From Entamoeba invadens IP1 (Eukaryota > Evosea > Mastigamoebida > Endamoebidae): DNA of 12,220 nucleotides. Both the position numbers and the translations under genes were made by a program. The stretch lies in assembly GCF_000330505.1 (NCBI RefSeq), contig NW_004191893.1:42472-54691 (forward strand), read 5' to 3'. This document shows, piece after piece, positions 1 through 7,130 of the stretch. The stretch's first letter is position 1. Each line of letters opens with the position of its first letter. Under the pieces are notes generated by a model. That model was not told the origin of the DNA and did not search any database. It saw only the letters and a program-made list of their open reading frames with translations.

Positions 1-613
1 ATTTTTTAAATGAAAAATTGTTCTGGAACTTTCGTTTTCTCTGTTAAGTAAATCGCAAAACCCCAAAATAAAGTTGAGAGGGCTAAAAATACGGCACAAG
101 GAATTTCCGATTTTTTTCATCTTTCAAATCTTTTTTTTTGAAAAAAAATGTCATAATTTACTAATAAAATATAATAAAATATATTATACAATATGGTATC
201 GGCAAATCAATCAAGACTTGACCATTTGTTACGATTTTTTGAAAAATCAGAAAAGGGCGAACAAAAATACTCAAAGACTCAGGACAACGAAAAGAATAGA
301 AGTGTGGTTTTCCACATGTTAATCAATAGCACATTAAATATATTCCAGGTTTTGTGATGCAAAAATGGGATTGTATAGTACATGATATTATATTTAATAG
401 TACAGAGTTCGACTTTTGATTTATCATGATTATTTGGACTATTTCCCGAAAAAATACGTTGATATTTACCTATGAAAATGGGCAATGAGTGTGTTTTTCC
501 AAAACAAAAAGGCGAAATTTAATAACGAAACGTTTTAATGTTTTGAAATAAAAATTGGCATTCAAAAGAATTAAAGACCGAAGAAAAAGTTCTAGAGTAT
601 ATAAAGGAAGAGA
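1..613. other. AT-rich intergenic region, no supported gene
   Basis: No reading frame here looks like protein. The open stretches at 74-322 (+) and 279-485 (-) are low-complexity, rich in Phe, Ile, Lys and Asn, and lack a domain. The region has long T and A runs, including a T9 run followed by an A8 run near 131-148 that could fold as a weak hairpin. The last 20 bases hold the presumed promoter of the next gene. Confidence 0.6.
597..606 (+). promoter_or_regulatory. TATA-like core promoter element
   Basis: The sequence GTATATAAAG closely resembles the Entamoeba TATA element GTATTTAAA(G/C), which normally lies about 30 bases before the transcription start. It ends only 7 bases before the first ATG of the downstream gene (614). 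The transcript may therefore begin after that ATG and use the in-frame ATG at 629. Confidence 0.5.
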
Positions 614-1183
614 ATGAATGATCTCTCAATGCAAACGCTCACTAAGCAAAAATGCCAGTGCATCATCTGCCAACGCTCCGACGCGCTAATTCGACAAGAC
701 GACAAAATGAAGACTACAAAGATCTGTGTGATGGTCTTAAAAGCTCTTCAAGAACTGAACCCAACACAAGAATATTTCTCATTGAAGGAAGACATCTTCA
801 AGTTCATTAAAGCACACTGGCACATCTTGTCTTTCATTAAGCCATTCACTTCACAAAAGTGGAGAAAAGCTATTTTGGACGCGTTCAACCACTGCACTTC
901 AATTCAATCGGGAAAGGGAATCTGTAAGAGCAGAGGATTCTATAAACTCAAAAGCAGTGAAAACTCAAAGGAAAGTTCCGTCGAAGCACCTCAGTACAAA
1001 AACGAACTCATTAGCTCGGCTATTATACTTCAAAAAAGTCTTGAAGAAAACGTTAGAGTCTTGTCTAATGCTCAGATGAACTTCTTTGTTTGTCAAAGAG
1101 TCGATGTGAACTATCACATCAACAGCTTGATGTCTTCGATATTCAAAACACAAAAGTTCATCGAGTTCGCTTGCAATTTGTAA
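614..1183 (+). CDS. Putative winged-helix-like protein with N-terminal Cys cluster
   Basis: This is a single-exon frame of 189 residues with clear coding composition. I do not recognise a named family. Residues 14-19 hold a CxCxxC cluster, with a further Cys at 38, which could bind metal. Residues about 52-113 look like a compact winged-helix or forkhead-like fold: a helix around IFKFIKAHWHIL, a recognition-helix-like stretch WRKAILDAFNHC, then a Gly/Lys-rich wing and the closing strand GFYKLK. A nuclear DNA-binding role would follow if that is right, but this is inference. The C-terminal 75 residues look helical and have no motif I know. The first ATG is at 614. A TATA-like element at 597-606 lies so close that the ATG at 629 (residue 6) may be the true start, and both starts keep the Cys cluster. 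No intron is needed. Confidence 0.72.
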   Translation: MNDLSMQTLTKQKCQCIICQRSDALIRQDDKMKTTKICVMVLKALQELNPTQEYFSLKEDIFKFIKAHWHILSFIKPFTSQKWRKAILDAFNHCTSIQSGKGICKSRGFYKLKSSENSKESSVEAPQYKNELISSAIILQKSLEENVRVLSNAQMNFFVCQRVDVNYHINSLMSSIFKTQKFIEFACNL

Positions 1184-1646
1184 TGTAATATGTTATTCAC
1201 TTTTTTAAACTCATTCTGTTAGTAATAATTTACTATATATTTATTATAATTCTAATTCTAATTGTTTATAGTTTTTTTTGTTATAATTTAAACAATTGGT
1301 TCTACTATATTTTATTAATAAAATTACTATAAATGTAATATTATTTAATAGTAAAATATATAATGTTAATAGTATTTTAATGATATTACTTAAATCTAAT
1401 AATTTATTATAACAACAAATTAAATCAATAATTGTGTTATTCTTTTATAAAATAATCAAAGAATTAAAAATCTTAGGCAAAAATAATTCAAATACATTAT
1501 AAACCAGCATTTATTACCTAAGATATAAAATAAAAAAAAAAAAAGTGAATGATATTTATAATACCAATATAATACAGTGATGGTATAAACTCAATAAAAA
1601 TAACAAAAATAATCAAAGAAGAATAATTGAACTATTTAATAGAGAA
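1184..1646. other. AT-rich intergenic region
   Basis: This spacer is over 80 percent A+T, with no protein-like frame on either strand. It contains an A-run near 1530-1544. Its last 25 bases hold the promoter-like element of the next gene. Nothing else is recognisable. Confidence 0.6.
1625..1640 (+). promoter_or_regulatory. GAAC/TATTTAA core promoter-like element
   Basis: The sequence AATTGAACTATTTAAT combines a GAAC box (Entamoeba consensus AATGAACT) with a TATTTAA stretch. It ends 6 bases before the inferred start ATG at 1647. A 13-base core of it recurs exactly at 9838-9850, upstream of a small ORF. Confidence 0.4.
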
Positions 1647-2623
1647 ATGACTGTTTGTTTATCCGAACACTTGATTTTAAAACTGAACTGACTGGAAGAA
1701 AAAATTGGAGCCATGTTATCTCATGATTGTTTTAAAATACTTTAGCACAGTAGATGTATTGAGACGGTTCAATTTTGTCTCTAGAAATGCTCAAACGGCT
1801 ATTGATGCAACAAAGGTGAATCCCTGTTGTGGAATCGCGTCAATCGAACTTGCGATCACCCTCGGTACCACTCGAATGCAACGGGTCGAAATGAAAGTTT
1901 TTAAACATCTCGACACATTTAAAGTACATTTTAGAGAACTCGAGCATATGGATAAAGCGCAGTGTTTGTTATTAATAGATATTAATAGTATATTTAAAGT
2001 AAATTATAATATATTATAATATATAGTACATGTACTAACAACAAGTGGAAAAGTACCCAATGATTGAAATATACAAATACATAATGCGTGACAGACAAGA
2101 AGACTGTAAAGTTGCTTTTGAAATCAAAGACAAAATTTCAGTGATTGGGATAGACACGACTTATGCAATCAATTTTGAACTTGTCAAGATGCCGATGCTG
2201 AGAGAGTTGACATTACGAATTGGAGACAACCCAAATCAAGTGGTATTGAAAGACGCATTTGATGCGATACAAACGAACGTCTCACTGAGGAAATGCGTCA
2301 TCAAATTTCCTTCGACGATGATCCAAGAAATCATCGACAAGTGCGTCAGTCACCAAGAACGAATTAAATTCACATTCATTATCACTATATTCGACGACGC
2401 ACACGCAGAACAAGTCCAAGAACTCATCAGAAGATCAAAAACACCAATAGGAATCTGTGACACCTTACTCAATGAGTTCCAGGAGTTTTTCTTGTTGAAG
2501 GAGAAAGTCGTTCTTGTCCCACACGTCAACAAGTACTTCAGAACTTCTAAGGCAATGAGACTCGACTCAAGAATCGCTGAACTTAGAAACCTCTATTTAC
2601 CAGTAAGAGAAGAGGAACTTTAA
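1647..2623 (+). CDS. F-box-like N-terminal protein, Entamoeba lineage family (three exons)
   Basis: The gene reads join(1647..1652,1699..1963,2046..2623), 282 residues. Exon 1 is just ATG ACT. Intron 1 (1653-1698, 46 nt) starts GTTTGT and ends AAG, and exon 2 continues in frame as KKLEPCYLM. Intron 2 (1964-2045, 82 nt) starts GTTTGT and ends TACTAACAACAAG, a textbook branch site and acceptor. It splits a codon after its first base, and the frame then stays open to TAA. Without splicing, the exon 2 and exon 3 frames both lack an ATG start. Residues about 5-45 (LEPCYLMIVLKYFSTVD, then FNFVSRNAQ) resemble an F-box-like helix bundle seen, to my recollection, at the N-terminus of many Entamoeba proteins with degenerate leucine-rich repeats. 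The rest is helical with weak repeat character and no catalytic motif. An SCF-type adaptor role is inference. Confidence 0.7.
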
Positions 2624-3017
2624 TTAATTTACAACACTAATAGCATTTGGATTATCAATGGTTCTTTATATGGTTTATTAAACTAGTACTATTATTATTA
2701 TTATTATTATCGACCACGTCGACATTTTCAGAACTATTTTGTTATTAGTTTTTTTTAATATATTATTAATTATATATAAACTATCCAAAAGAATCGACAA
2801 TGGTGAGTGTTTTTCTTTATGAAATAAAAACACTTCTGCATTTTAAATCTTCTGGGAATAACTTAATTATAGGGTTCATGAAACTAGTAAACAAACTATG
2901 ATCAACTATAATAAAGTTATAGAAAAACAAGAAGTACACAACTTGTATAGTTTGGATGGACTTGTTTGATAGAGAAGAAGGCGAATAAAAACCTCAAAAA
3001 GAATTAAAAAAACACAG
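2624..3017. other. Intergenic region with ATT repeat and GC-rich inverted repeat
   Basis: This is an AT-rich spacer. It holds an ATT microsatellite at 2691-2710 followed at once by a GC-rich block at 2711-2723. A 33-codon frame at 2800-2901 (+), behind a TATATATAAA stretch, is too short and unremarkable to call. The last 70 bases are A-rich and form the leader of the aldo/keto reductase gene. Confidence 0.55.
2691..2723. repeat. ATT microsatellite abutting a GC-rich inverted repeat
   Basis: About seven ATT units (2691-2710) are followed directly by CGACCACGTCGAC, in which CGAC and GTCG flank CAC. It is the only GC-rich patch in this spacer, so it stands out as a possible protein-binding site. 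Confidence 0.5.
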
Positions 3018-3971
3018 ATGAGCGACCACAAAACAATTGAATTTGAACTTAACAATGGAACAAAAATTCCAGCGATTGCATTAGGGACTTGGCTCGCAGA
3101 GAAAGACCTTGTTGGGAATGCTGTTTTGACCGCATTGAACCACGGCTATCGCCACATCGACTGTGCTAAATGTTATGAGAATGAGGAAGAAATCGGGACC
3201 ATCGCTTTTGACCCATTCTTTAAAGAAGGCAAAGTTAAAAGAAGTGAGGTCTTTGTAACATCAAAGCTCTGGATTGAAGAGAAGAGAAAGGAACAAGTGA
3301 TTCCCGCTTGCAAAGAATCACTTAGAAAACTTCGTTTGGACTATTTAGACTTGTACCTCATTCATTGGCCTGTCTCATTAAGAGTGGGAGCAACATGGCC
3401 ATTAAAGAGAGAAGATATTATTGAAGTTCCAATAGAAGAGACTTGGGGAGAAATGGAGAAACTCGTTGAGATGGGATTAGTTAAGACAATTGGGGTGTCG
3501 AACTTCACTATCCCACAATTAGAGAAATTACTGAGTATCGCTAAGATTAAGCCGGCCGTCAATCAAGTCGAATTTGGAGTCTTCTTACAACAACCAAAGC
3601 TAATGGAATACTGCAAAGAACATAACATTCATGTCACTTCTTATTCTCCACTTGGAAATAATGGAAATGCTGACAGAAATCAAGTCGAAAACATTTTTGA
3701 TAATTCCGTGTTAAAAGAAATCGCTCAGAAACATAAGAAAACAGTCGCACAAGTCGTTTTAAGATTCATCGTGCAATGCGGACATTCCGCTCTCCCCAAA
3801 TCAGTTCATGCTGAAAGAATCATTCAAAATATTAACATCTTCGACTTCATTTTGTCCGATGAGGAAATGGAAAAAATTAAAAAGCTCGATAGATATGAAA
3901 GAACTACTCCCGGCTCATCTTTCTATACCGCTTTAGGTATCGACAAAGATACTTTCTGGGGAGTTAATTAA
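3018..3971 (+). CDS. Aldo/keto reductase (AKR superfamily), 317 aa
   Basis: This is an intronless, full-length NAD(P)H-dependent aldo/keto reductase. It should be a cytosolic enzyme reducing aldehydes or ketones to alcohols on a TIM barrel. The catalytic tetrad is intact: Asp48 and Tyr53 (in HIDCAKCYENEEEIG), Lys83 (in TSKLW) and His116 (in LIHWPV). The N-terminal signature GTWLAEKD, the central IGVSNFT motif (159-164), and SYSPLGN are present. The cofactor loop PKSVHAERIIQN (260-271), with Lys261, Ser262, Arg267 and Asn271, is of the type that favours NADPH. One oddity is that the usual QVExHP motif reads QVEFGV (183-188). The length is normal for the family (about 310-325). The ATG at 3018 places the first beta hairpin where expected. 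It follows an A-rich leader. The substrate cannot be told from sequence. Confidence 0.95.
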   Translation: MSDHKTIEFELNNGTKIPAIALGTWLAEKDLVGNAVLTALNHGYRHIDCAKCYENEEEIGTIAFDPFFKEGKVKRSEVFVTSKLWIEEKRKEQVIPACKESLRKLRLDYLDLYLIHWPVSLRVGATWPLKREDIIEVPIEETWGEMEKLVEMGLVKTIGVSNFTIPQLEKLLSIAKIKPAVNQVEFGVFLQQPKLMEYCKEHNIHVTSYSPLGNNGNADRNQVENIFDNSVLKEIAQKHKKTVAQVVLRFIVQCGHSALPKSVHAERIIQNINIFDFILSDEEMEKIKKLDRYERTTPGSSFYTALGIDKDTFWGVN

Positions 3972-3985
3972 CTTTTATTATTCTT

Positions 3986-4070
3986 GTATTATTAGTATAA
4001 TAAATAATACTATTATAATTGGTATTATTTATTACTATTTAATAATAATAAATATATTAATAAATATATT
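3986..4070. repeat. Nested inverted repeats and a tandem 12-mer downstream of the reductase gene
   Basis: GTATTATT at 3986-3993 pairs with AATAATAC at 4003-4010. An 11-base arm at 4000-4010 also pairs with 4022-4032, so two alternative stems share one strand. A 12-base unit, AATAAATATATT, is repeated in tandem at 4047-4058 and 4059-4070. The region lies between converging genes and may hold both 3' ends. Part of the symmetry is expected from AT content alone. Confidence 0.5.
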
Positions 4071-4189
4071 AATACATGTATGAATGGTGTGAGTTTATTT
4101 AATTATAATGTATTATATATTTTATTATAATAAATTAATTATACAAGTATAGAAGTAATACTAAAAATTAAATTAAAACGACACAAGAC

Positions 4190-4560
4190 TCAAAGTCCAC
4201 AAGAACACCCCCCAATTGGCATAAAATCGTTTCTTCCACCTGTTGGTCTCATTCCACCAAGTCTTTGTCCTCCGGCCTGTTGTTGTGGTTGTCCACCACT
4301 TCCGATTTGTGGGTGGCGATATTCGACTTGTCCAGAAAAATCAAAGAGTGAGGCGAAGCTGTCTGTCAGTCTGTTCCAAACTATCAGTAGTAAAATAAAT
4401 TATAAATTATAGTTTAACAAAGTGTTAAAAGTATTAATCAAATCGCAGATGAATAGCAATAAAAGACAAATGTGGCGCTATTAAAGTGTTGTAAAGTAAC
4501 AGGAACAAACAACAAAAAGATCAAGTCTGCGAAGACAACAAATATTTGTGTGAATTGCAT
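4190..4560 (-). CDS. Small single-pass membrane protein resembling selenoprotein K, Cys form (two exons)
   Basis: The model is complement(join(4190..4370,4511..4560)), 76 residues. Exon 1 starts with the ATG at 4560 and encodes a hydrophobic run (IFVVFADLIFLLL) that can span a membrane. The intron opens with GTTTGT at complement 4510. Exon 2 encodes SFASLFDFSG, a Gln/Gly-rich linker, then RLGGMRPTGGRNDFMPIGG and a CSCGL end. Known SelK proteins are small ER membrane proteins with a Gly/Arg-rich cytosolic tail ending in GGUG(R), and here Cys stands at that place. In animals SelK acts in ER-associated degradation and palmitoylation. The acceptor is uncertain: the AG beside the branch-like site (complement 4381) breaks the frame, whereas the AG ending at complement 4371 keeps it. 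The gene diverges from SRbeta with 36 bp between starts. Confidence in the gene is good, but in the family only moderate. Confidence 0.5.
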
Positions 4561-4596
4561 CTGAATTTTGAGATGAACTTTTTATTCACAAAAAAG
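4561..4596. promoter_or_regulatory. Compact bidirectional promoter between two start codons
   Basis: Only 36 bases separate the two ATGs. On the plus strand there is a GAAC-like box (GATGAACT, 4572-4579), then TTTATTCA (4581-4588), similar to the Entamoeba initiator AAAAATTCA, shortly before the ATG at 4597. On the minus strand AAAATTCA ends 2 bases before the ATG at 4560, an almost perfect initiator. Both leaders would be only a few bases long, as is usual in Entamoeba. TATA-type elements would have to lie inside the opposite gene. Confidence 0.5.
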
Positions 4597-5548
4597 ATGG
4601 AGGGCGGACAACAGGTAACTGGCTCATCAAGTGGTGTCATAACAATGGTCATCACATCTCTCTTTGTTCTCTTGGTAACAGCGGTTATATATTTCCGTTT
4701 GTATTTAACAAAATACGTCACATTTACTAACACAATTTTTACTATATTTTTATGATAAATGAATTATAAAATATAGTTCCAAATAATTCGTCACCAATTT
4801 TAATATTGTAACTCAATTGTATTGACAACAAGTCACAAAGAAGTTAAAGAAGTCCTCCAAGAGAACATCGCTGATGATTGCTGGAATCTCGGGAGTTGGA
4901 AAGACCAGTTTATTCCTATGTGTTTGTTCTTATCATATACATACTCTTCTAGTTAAACTATACTATTAAAAAGTTATAATTTACTATTCAATGGCAATTA
5001 AAGAATAGCTCCAAAATGACCACACGACGGAGACATGCACATCAATGGTGGAGAATTCTGGTGTATACAAACAACAGGTGGGGGAGAACAAAGAAAAGTT
5101 GATTGACATCGTTGACATTCCGGGGTATGGGAAAGTCCGCAATTTGTTCAAAAAGTACATCAATGAGACTAAAGGCATATTGTTTTTGGTGTCATCAGTC
5201 GATGTCAAAAAGAGTGTGAAGGAAGACGCGGCGTATCTTCATGACATCATTTTAAATAACACACAAAAAGTCCCGATTCTGGTCTTGTGTAATAAGAGTG
5301 AGGTAACCCTCTCCGAGTCGGAAGAAGTCATTAAAATGCTTTTGGAGAAGGAACTCAACAAATTGCGAAAACGTGTTGCGAAGCCCGGGGAAGTCATTTC
5401 AGACGACGACTTGTTTATGTATGGAGACCCCGATGACGAATTCAAGTTCGCACAATTGGACTTTAGTGTCACTTTTGCAAGAGCGTCTGTTAAAGAGAAT
5501 GATATTGATAACGCAATCAATTTCATCAACTCGTTTGAGGCAAAGTGA
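4597..5548 (+). CDS. SRPRB: Signal recognition particle receptor subunit beta (three exons)
   Basis: The gene reads join(4597..4696,4833..4921,5009..5548), 242 residues. Both introns (136 and 87 nt) open with GTTTGT. They end GACAACAAG and AAAGAATAG, and the frame is preserved in phases 1 and 0. SRbeta is the ER membrane-anchored Ras-like GTPase that holds SRalpha and helps dock ribosomes during co-translational targeting. Residues 14-33 form the N-terminal membrane anchor, followed by a basic stretch (KKLKKSSKR). G1 is GISGVGKTS (51-59). G3 is DIPG (99-102). G4 reads NKSE (158-161), where NKxD is usual. A family-typical EKELNKLRKR helix and EFKFAQLDFSVTF precede the G5-like SVK (223-225). 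The length matches the yeast and animal proteins. The ATG at 4597 sits just after an initiator-like sequence. An upstream in-frame ATG at 4573 lies within the GAAC box and is unlikely to be used. Confidence 0.93.
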
Positions 5549-5957
5549 GTTATTGTTTTGGTATTTTTTACTATAATATAAAAGTTTTACTTAAAATATT
5601 AGAATTTATTATAAAAGTGTTATATGTATTTACTTGTGTGAATTTGGTTTTAAAATGACAAACCCGATATTAATATTTTACTATAAATTAAATTATAAAA
5701 AAATATACTTATTTTAATAGATCCCAATAATCCCGTTTATTCGGTAGTATTATTGTTGTATTATTAAAAATAGTTCCATTTTATTATTTAATACTTAATA
5801 AAAATAATTTCATAAATAAATAAATAAATATTTATTTATTTTAGAAGTTAACAATATTTTATTATTTAAAAAAAACAATAATAAAATATTATTAACAATT
5901 ATTAAAAAAATGTTACTAAAAGTTAATACTATTATAGTTACTAATGGTTTAATAGAA
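5549..5957. other. AT-rich spacer between convergent genes
   Basis: This is the shared 3' region of SRbeta (+) and the FHA-RING gene (-). It is almost all A and T, with no coding-like frame on either strand. It contains TAATTT/TAAATT-type stretches that could serve as Entamoeba polyadenylation signals, and a perfect 24-bp palindrome at 5818-5841. Confidence 0.6.
5818..5841. repeat. Perfect 24-bp AT palindrome in convergent 3' region
   Basis: An AAAT/ATTT-based sequence is perfectly self-complementary about the centre 5829/5830, formed by AAATA units meeting their own inverse. It lies between the stops of two converging genes and could fold in either transcript. Simple AAAT expansion is the plain explanation. 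Confidence 0.6.
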
Positions 5958-7130
5958 TCAATTATTAATATAAGCAAATACTAGTGCTAATTTGGTTTTT
6001 TCATCATCTTCTTCGAAATACTCGATGTTCAAGTTGTCCAACACAGTAATCACTTCTTCTGGACTTGTTCTGATTAAGTCATACTTGGTAATCCCAAGTG
6101 CTACAAACCAGTTTTCTCTCTCAATTCCACTTACTTTCTTCATTAAATTATTCACTTCTATAGTCTGTTCTGGAGTCCATTTCTTCATTCCATATGGCAA
6201 CTTCTTCACTGAAATGTCTCCATAAATGGTGTCTGTGTTTAAAAGATACATTCTTGCAAACTTCTGACGCTCTTCAAACAACACGCCTTCCATCTTCCCT
6301 TCAGACTTCAACAAGTTTTGCACTACAGACTCAATGACTATTGATCTACATCTTATGTTCGCTCGTTCAAAGCAAATGGGGCACTCATACTTATTTCCAT
6401 TTCTCATGGCATGTTGTAAATCGCAAGTATAACAAAAGGTGTGACCACAATTTAATGTGATTGGAACAACAAAGAGCTTCTTACACATCGAACATGTACA
6501 ATTCCCTTTGACGGTGTCTGCTCTCAAATTCATCGAGTAGTACTCTTCAGACACGGTATCTAAACACGTCTCAGAAGTCGAAGTCAACAACTCGCTGGTA
6601 TTCTCCAACAGTGCACTTGGTCGTTTGCCTTTCTTCAACACAACGTACTGAAACTTGAATGGAGAATTTGGCTGTTCAAAATGTTTGCCATTTTGAATCC
6701 CCTTTCCACCAGCTAAAGTTATGATGTCCCCGTCTTTCAGTATTCTAAAATTAACCTTTTCATTGTTGACAAAGACACCATTTGTGGAAGAGTCACGTAT
6801 TACTATACCTTCCTCTGTTATTTCAAGCTTAGCGTGTGTTCTGGATATGCTCATCGGGTGGATCAAAGAATCAAAAACCACATCACACTGAGAGGATCTG
6901 CCTAAGACCGTGTTTTTCTTATATAAATGGATGAGTGTAGGCGCGTTACTCTTCGAGTCGCGATCCATCTTAACAAGATGGGCATAGCAGTCGCACTCCT
7001 TTTTCATCAACCAGTCATTCACTTGATCGGTTTTCTTGGTTGGATCTTTGACTACCTTTTTGCCTTTGACTTCAACACGTTTAGCACCCAAAGAACGATC
7101 ACCAAGCTTATTATATTTTGTTGATTCCAT
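5958..7130 (-). CDS. FHA and RING-finger E3 ubiquitin ligase-like protein (RNF8/CHFR type layout)
   Basis: This is an intronless gene of 390 residues. An FHA phosphothreonine-binding domain spans about 62-166, with all signature residues: Gly77-Arg78-Ser79, Ser96-Arg97-Thr98-His99, and Ser115-Thr116-Asn117-Gly118 with Asn122. A C3HC4 RING finger spans 213-253: Cys213, Cys216, Cys228, His230, Cys233, Cys236, Cys250 and Cys253, with spacing typical of E2-binding RINGs. This order is that of RNF8 and CHFR, which read phosphorylated partners and ubiquitinate targets in DNA damage or mitotic checkpoint control. Using such a role here is inference. The basic N-terminus (about 15-33) could be a nuclear signal. 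The C-terminal 130 residues are helical and acidic near the end, with no domain I know, and the RNF8-type coiled coil between FHA and RING is missing. The ATG at 7130 is the first in frame. Confidence 0.9.
   Translation of the reverse strand: MESTKYNKLGDRSLGAKRVEVKGKKVVKDPTKKTDQVNDWLMKKECDCYAHLVKMDRDSKSNAPTLIHLYKKNTVLGRSSQCDVVFDSLIHPMSISRTHAKLEITEEGIVIRDSSTNGVFVNNEKVNFRILKDGDIITLAGGKGIQNGKHFEQPNSPFKFQYVVLKKGKRPSALLENTSELLTSTSETCLDTVSEEYYSMNLRADTVKGNCTCSMCKKLFVVPITLNCGHTFCYTCDLQHAMRNGNKYECPICFERANIRCRSIVIESVVQNLLKSEGKMEGVLFEERQKFARMYLLNTDTIYGDISVKKLPYGMKKWTPEQTIEVNNLMKKVSGIERENWFVALGITKYDLIRTSPEEVITVLDNLNIEYFEEDDEKTKLALVFAYINN

Noticed and set aside
74..485. Open frames on both strands in the left spacer
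   Set aside because: Low-complexity Phe/Ile/Lys/Asn content, no promoter element at the right spacing, no domain. Typical chance frames in AT-rich DNA.
472..525. Short frame beginning MKMGNECVF
   Set aside because: Only about 16 codons with no supporting signal.
2800..2901. 33-codon frame behind a TATATATAAA stretch
   Set aside because: Too short. The ATG is followed by GTGAGT, which could pass as a donor elsewhere, but Entamoeba introns here all use GTTTGT and no continuing exon was found.
4521..4733. 70-codon antisense frame over SRbeta exon 1
   Set aside because: Shadow of the SRbeta membrane-anchor exon. It conflicts with the frame of the SelK-like exon, which is better supported.
5239..5576. 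Long frames in other phases of SRbeta exon 3
   Set aside because: They overlap a gene with clear GTPase motifs and show no motif of their own.
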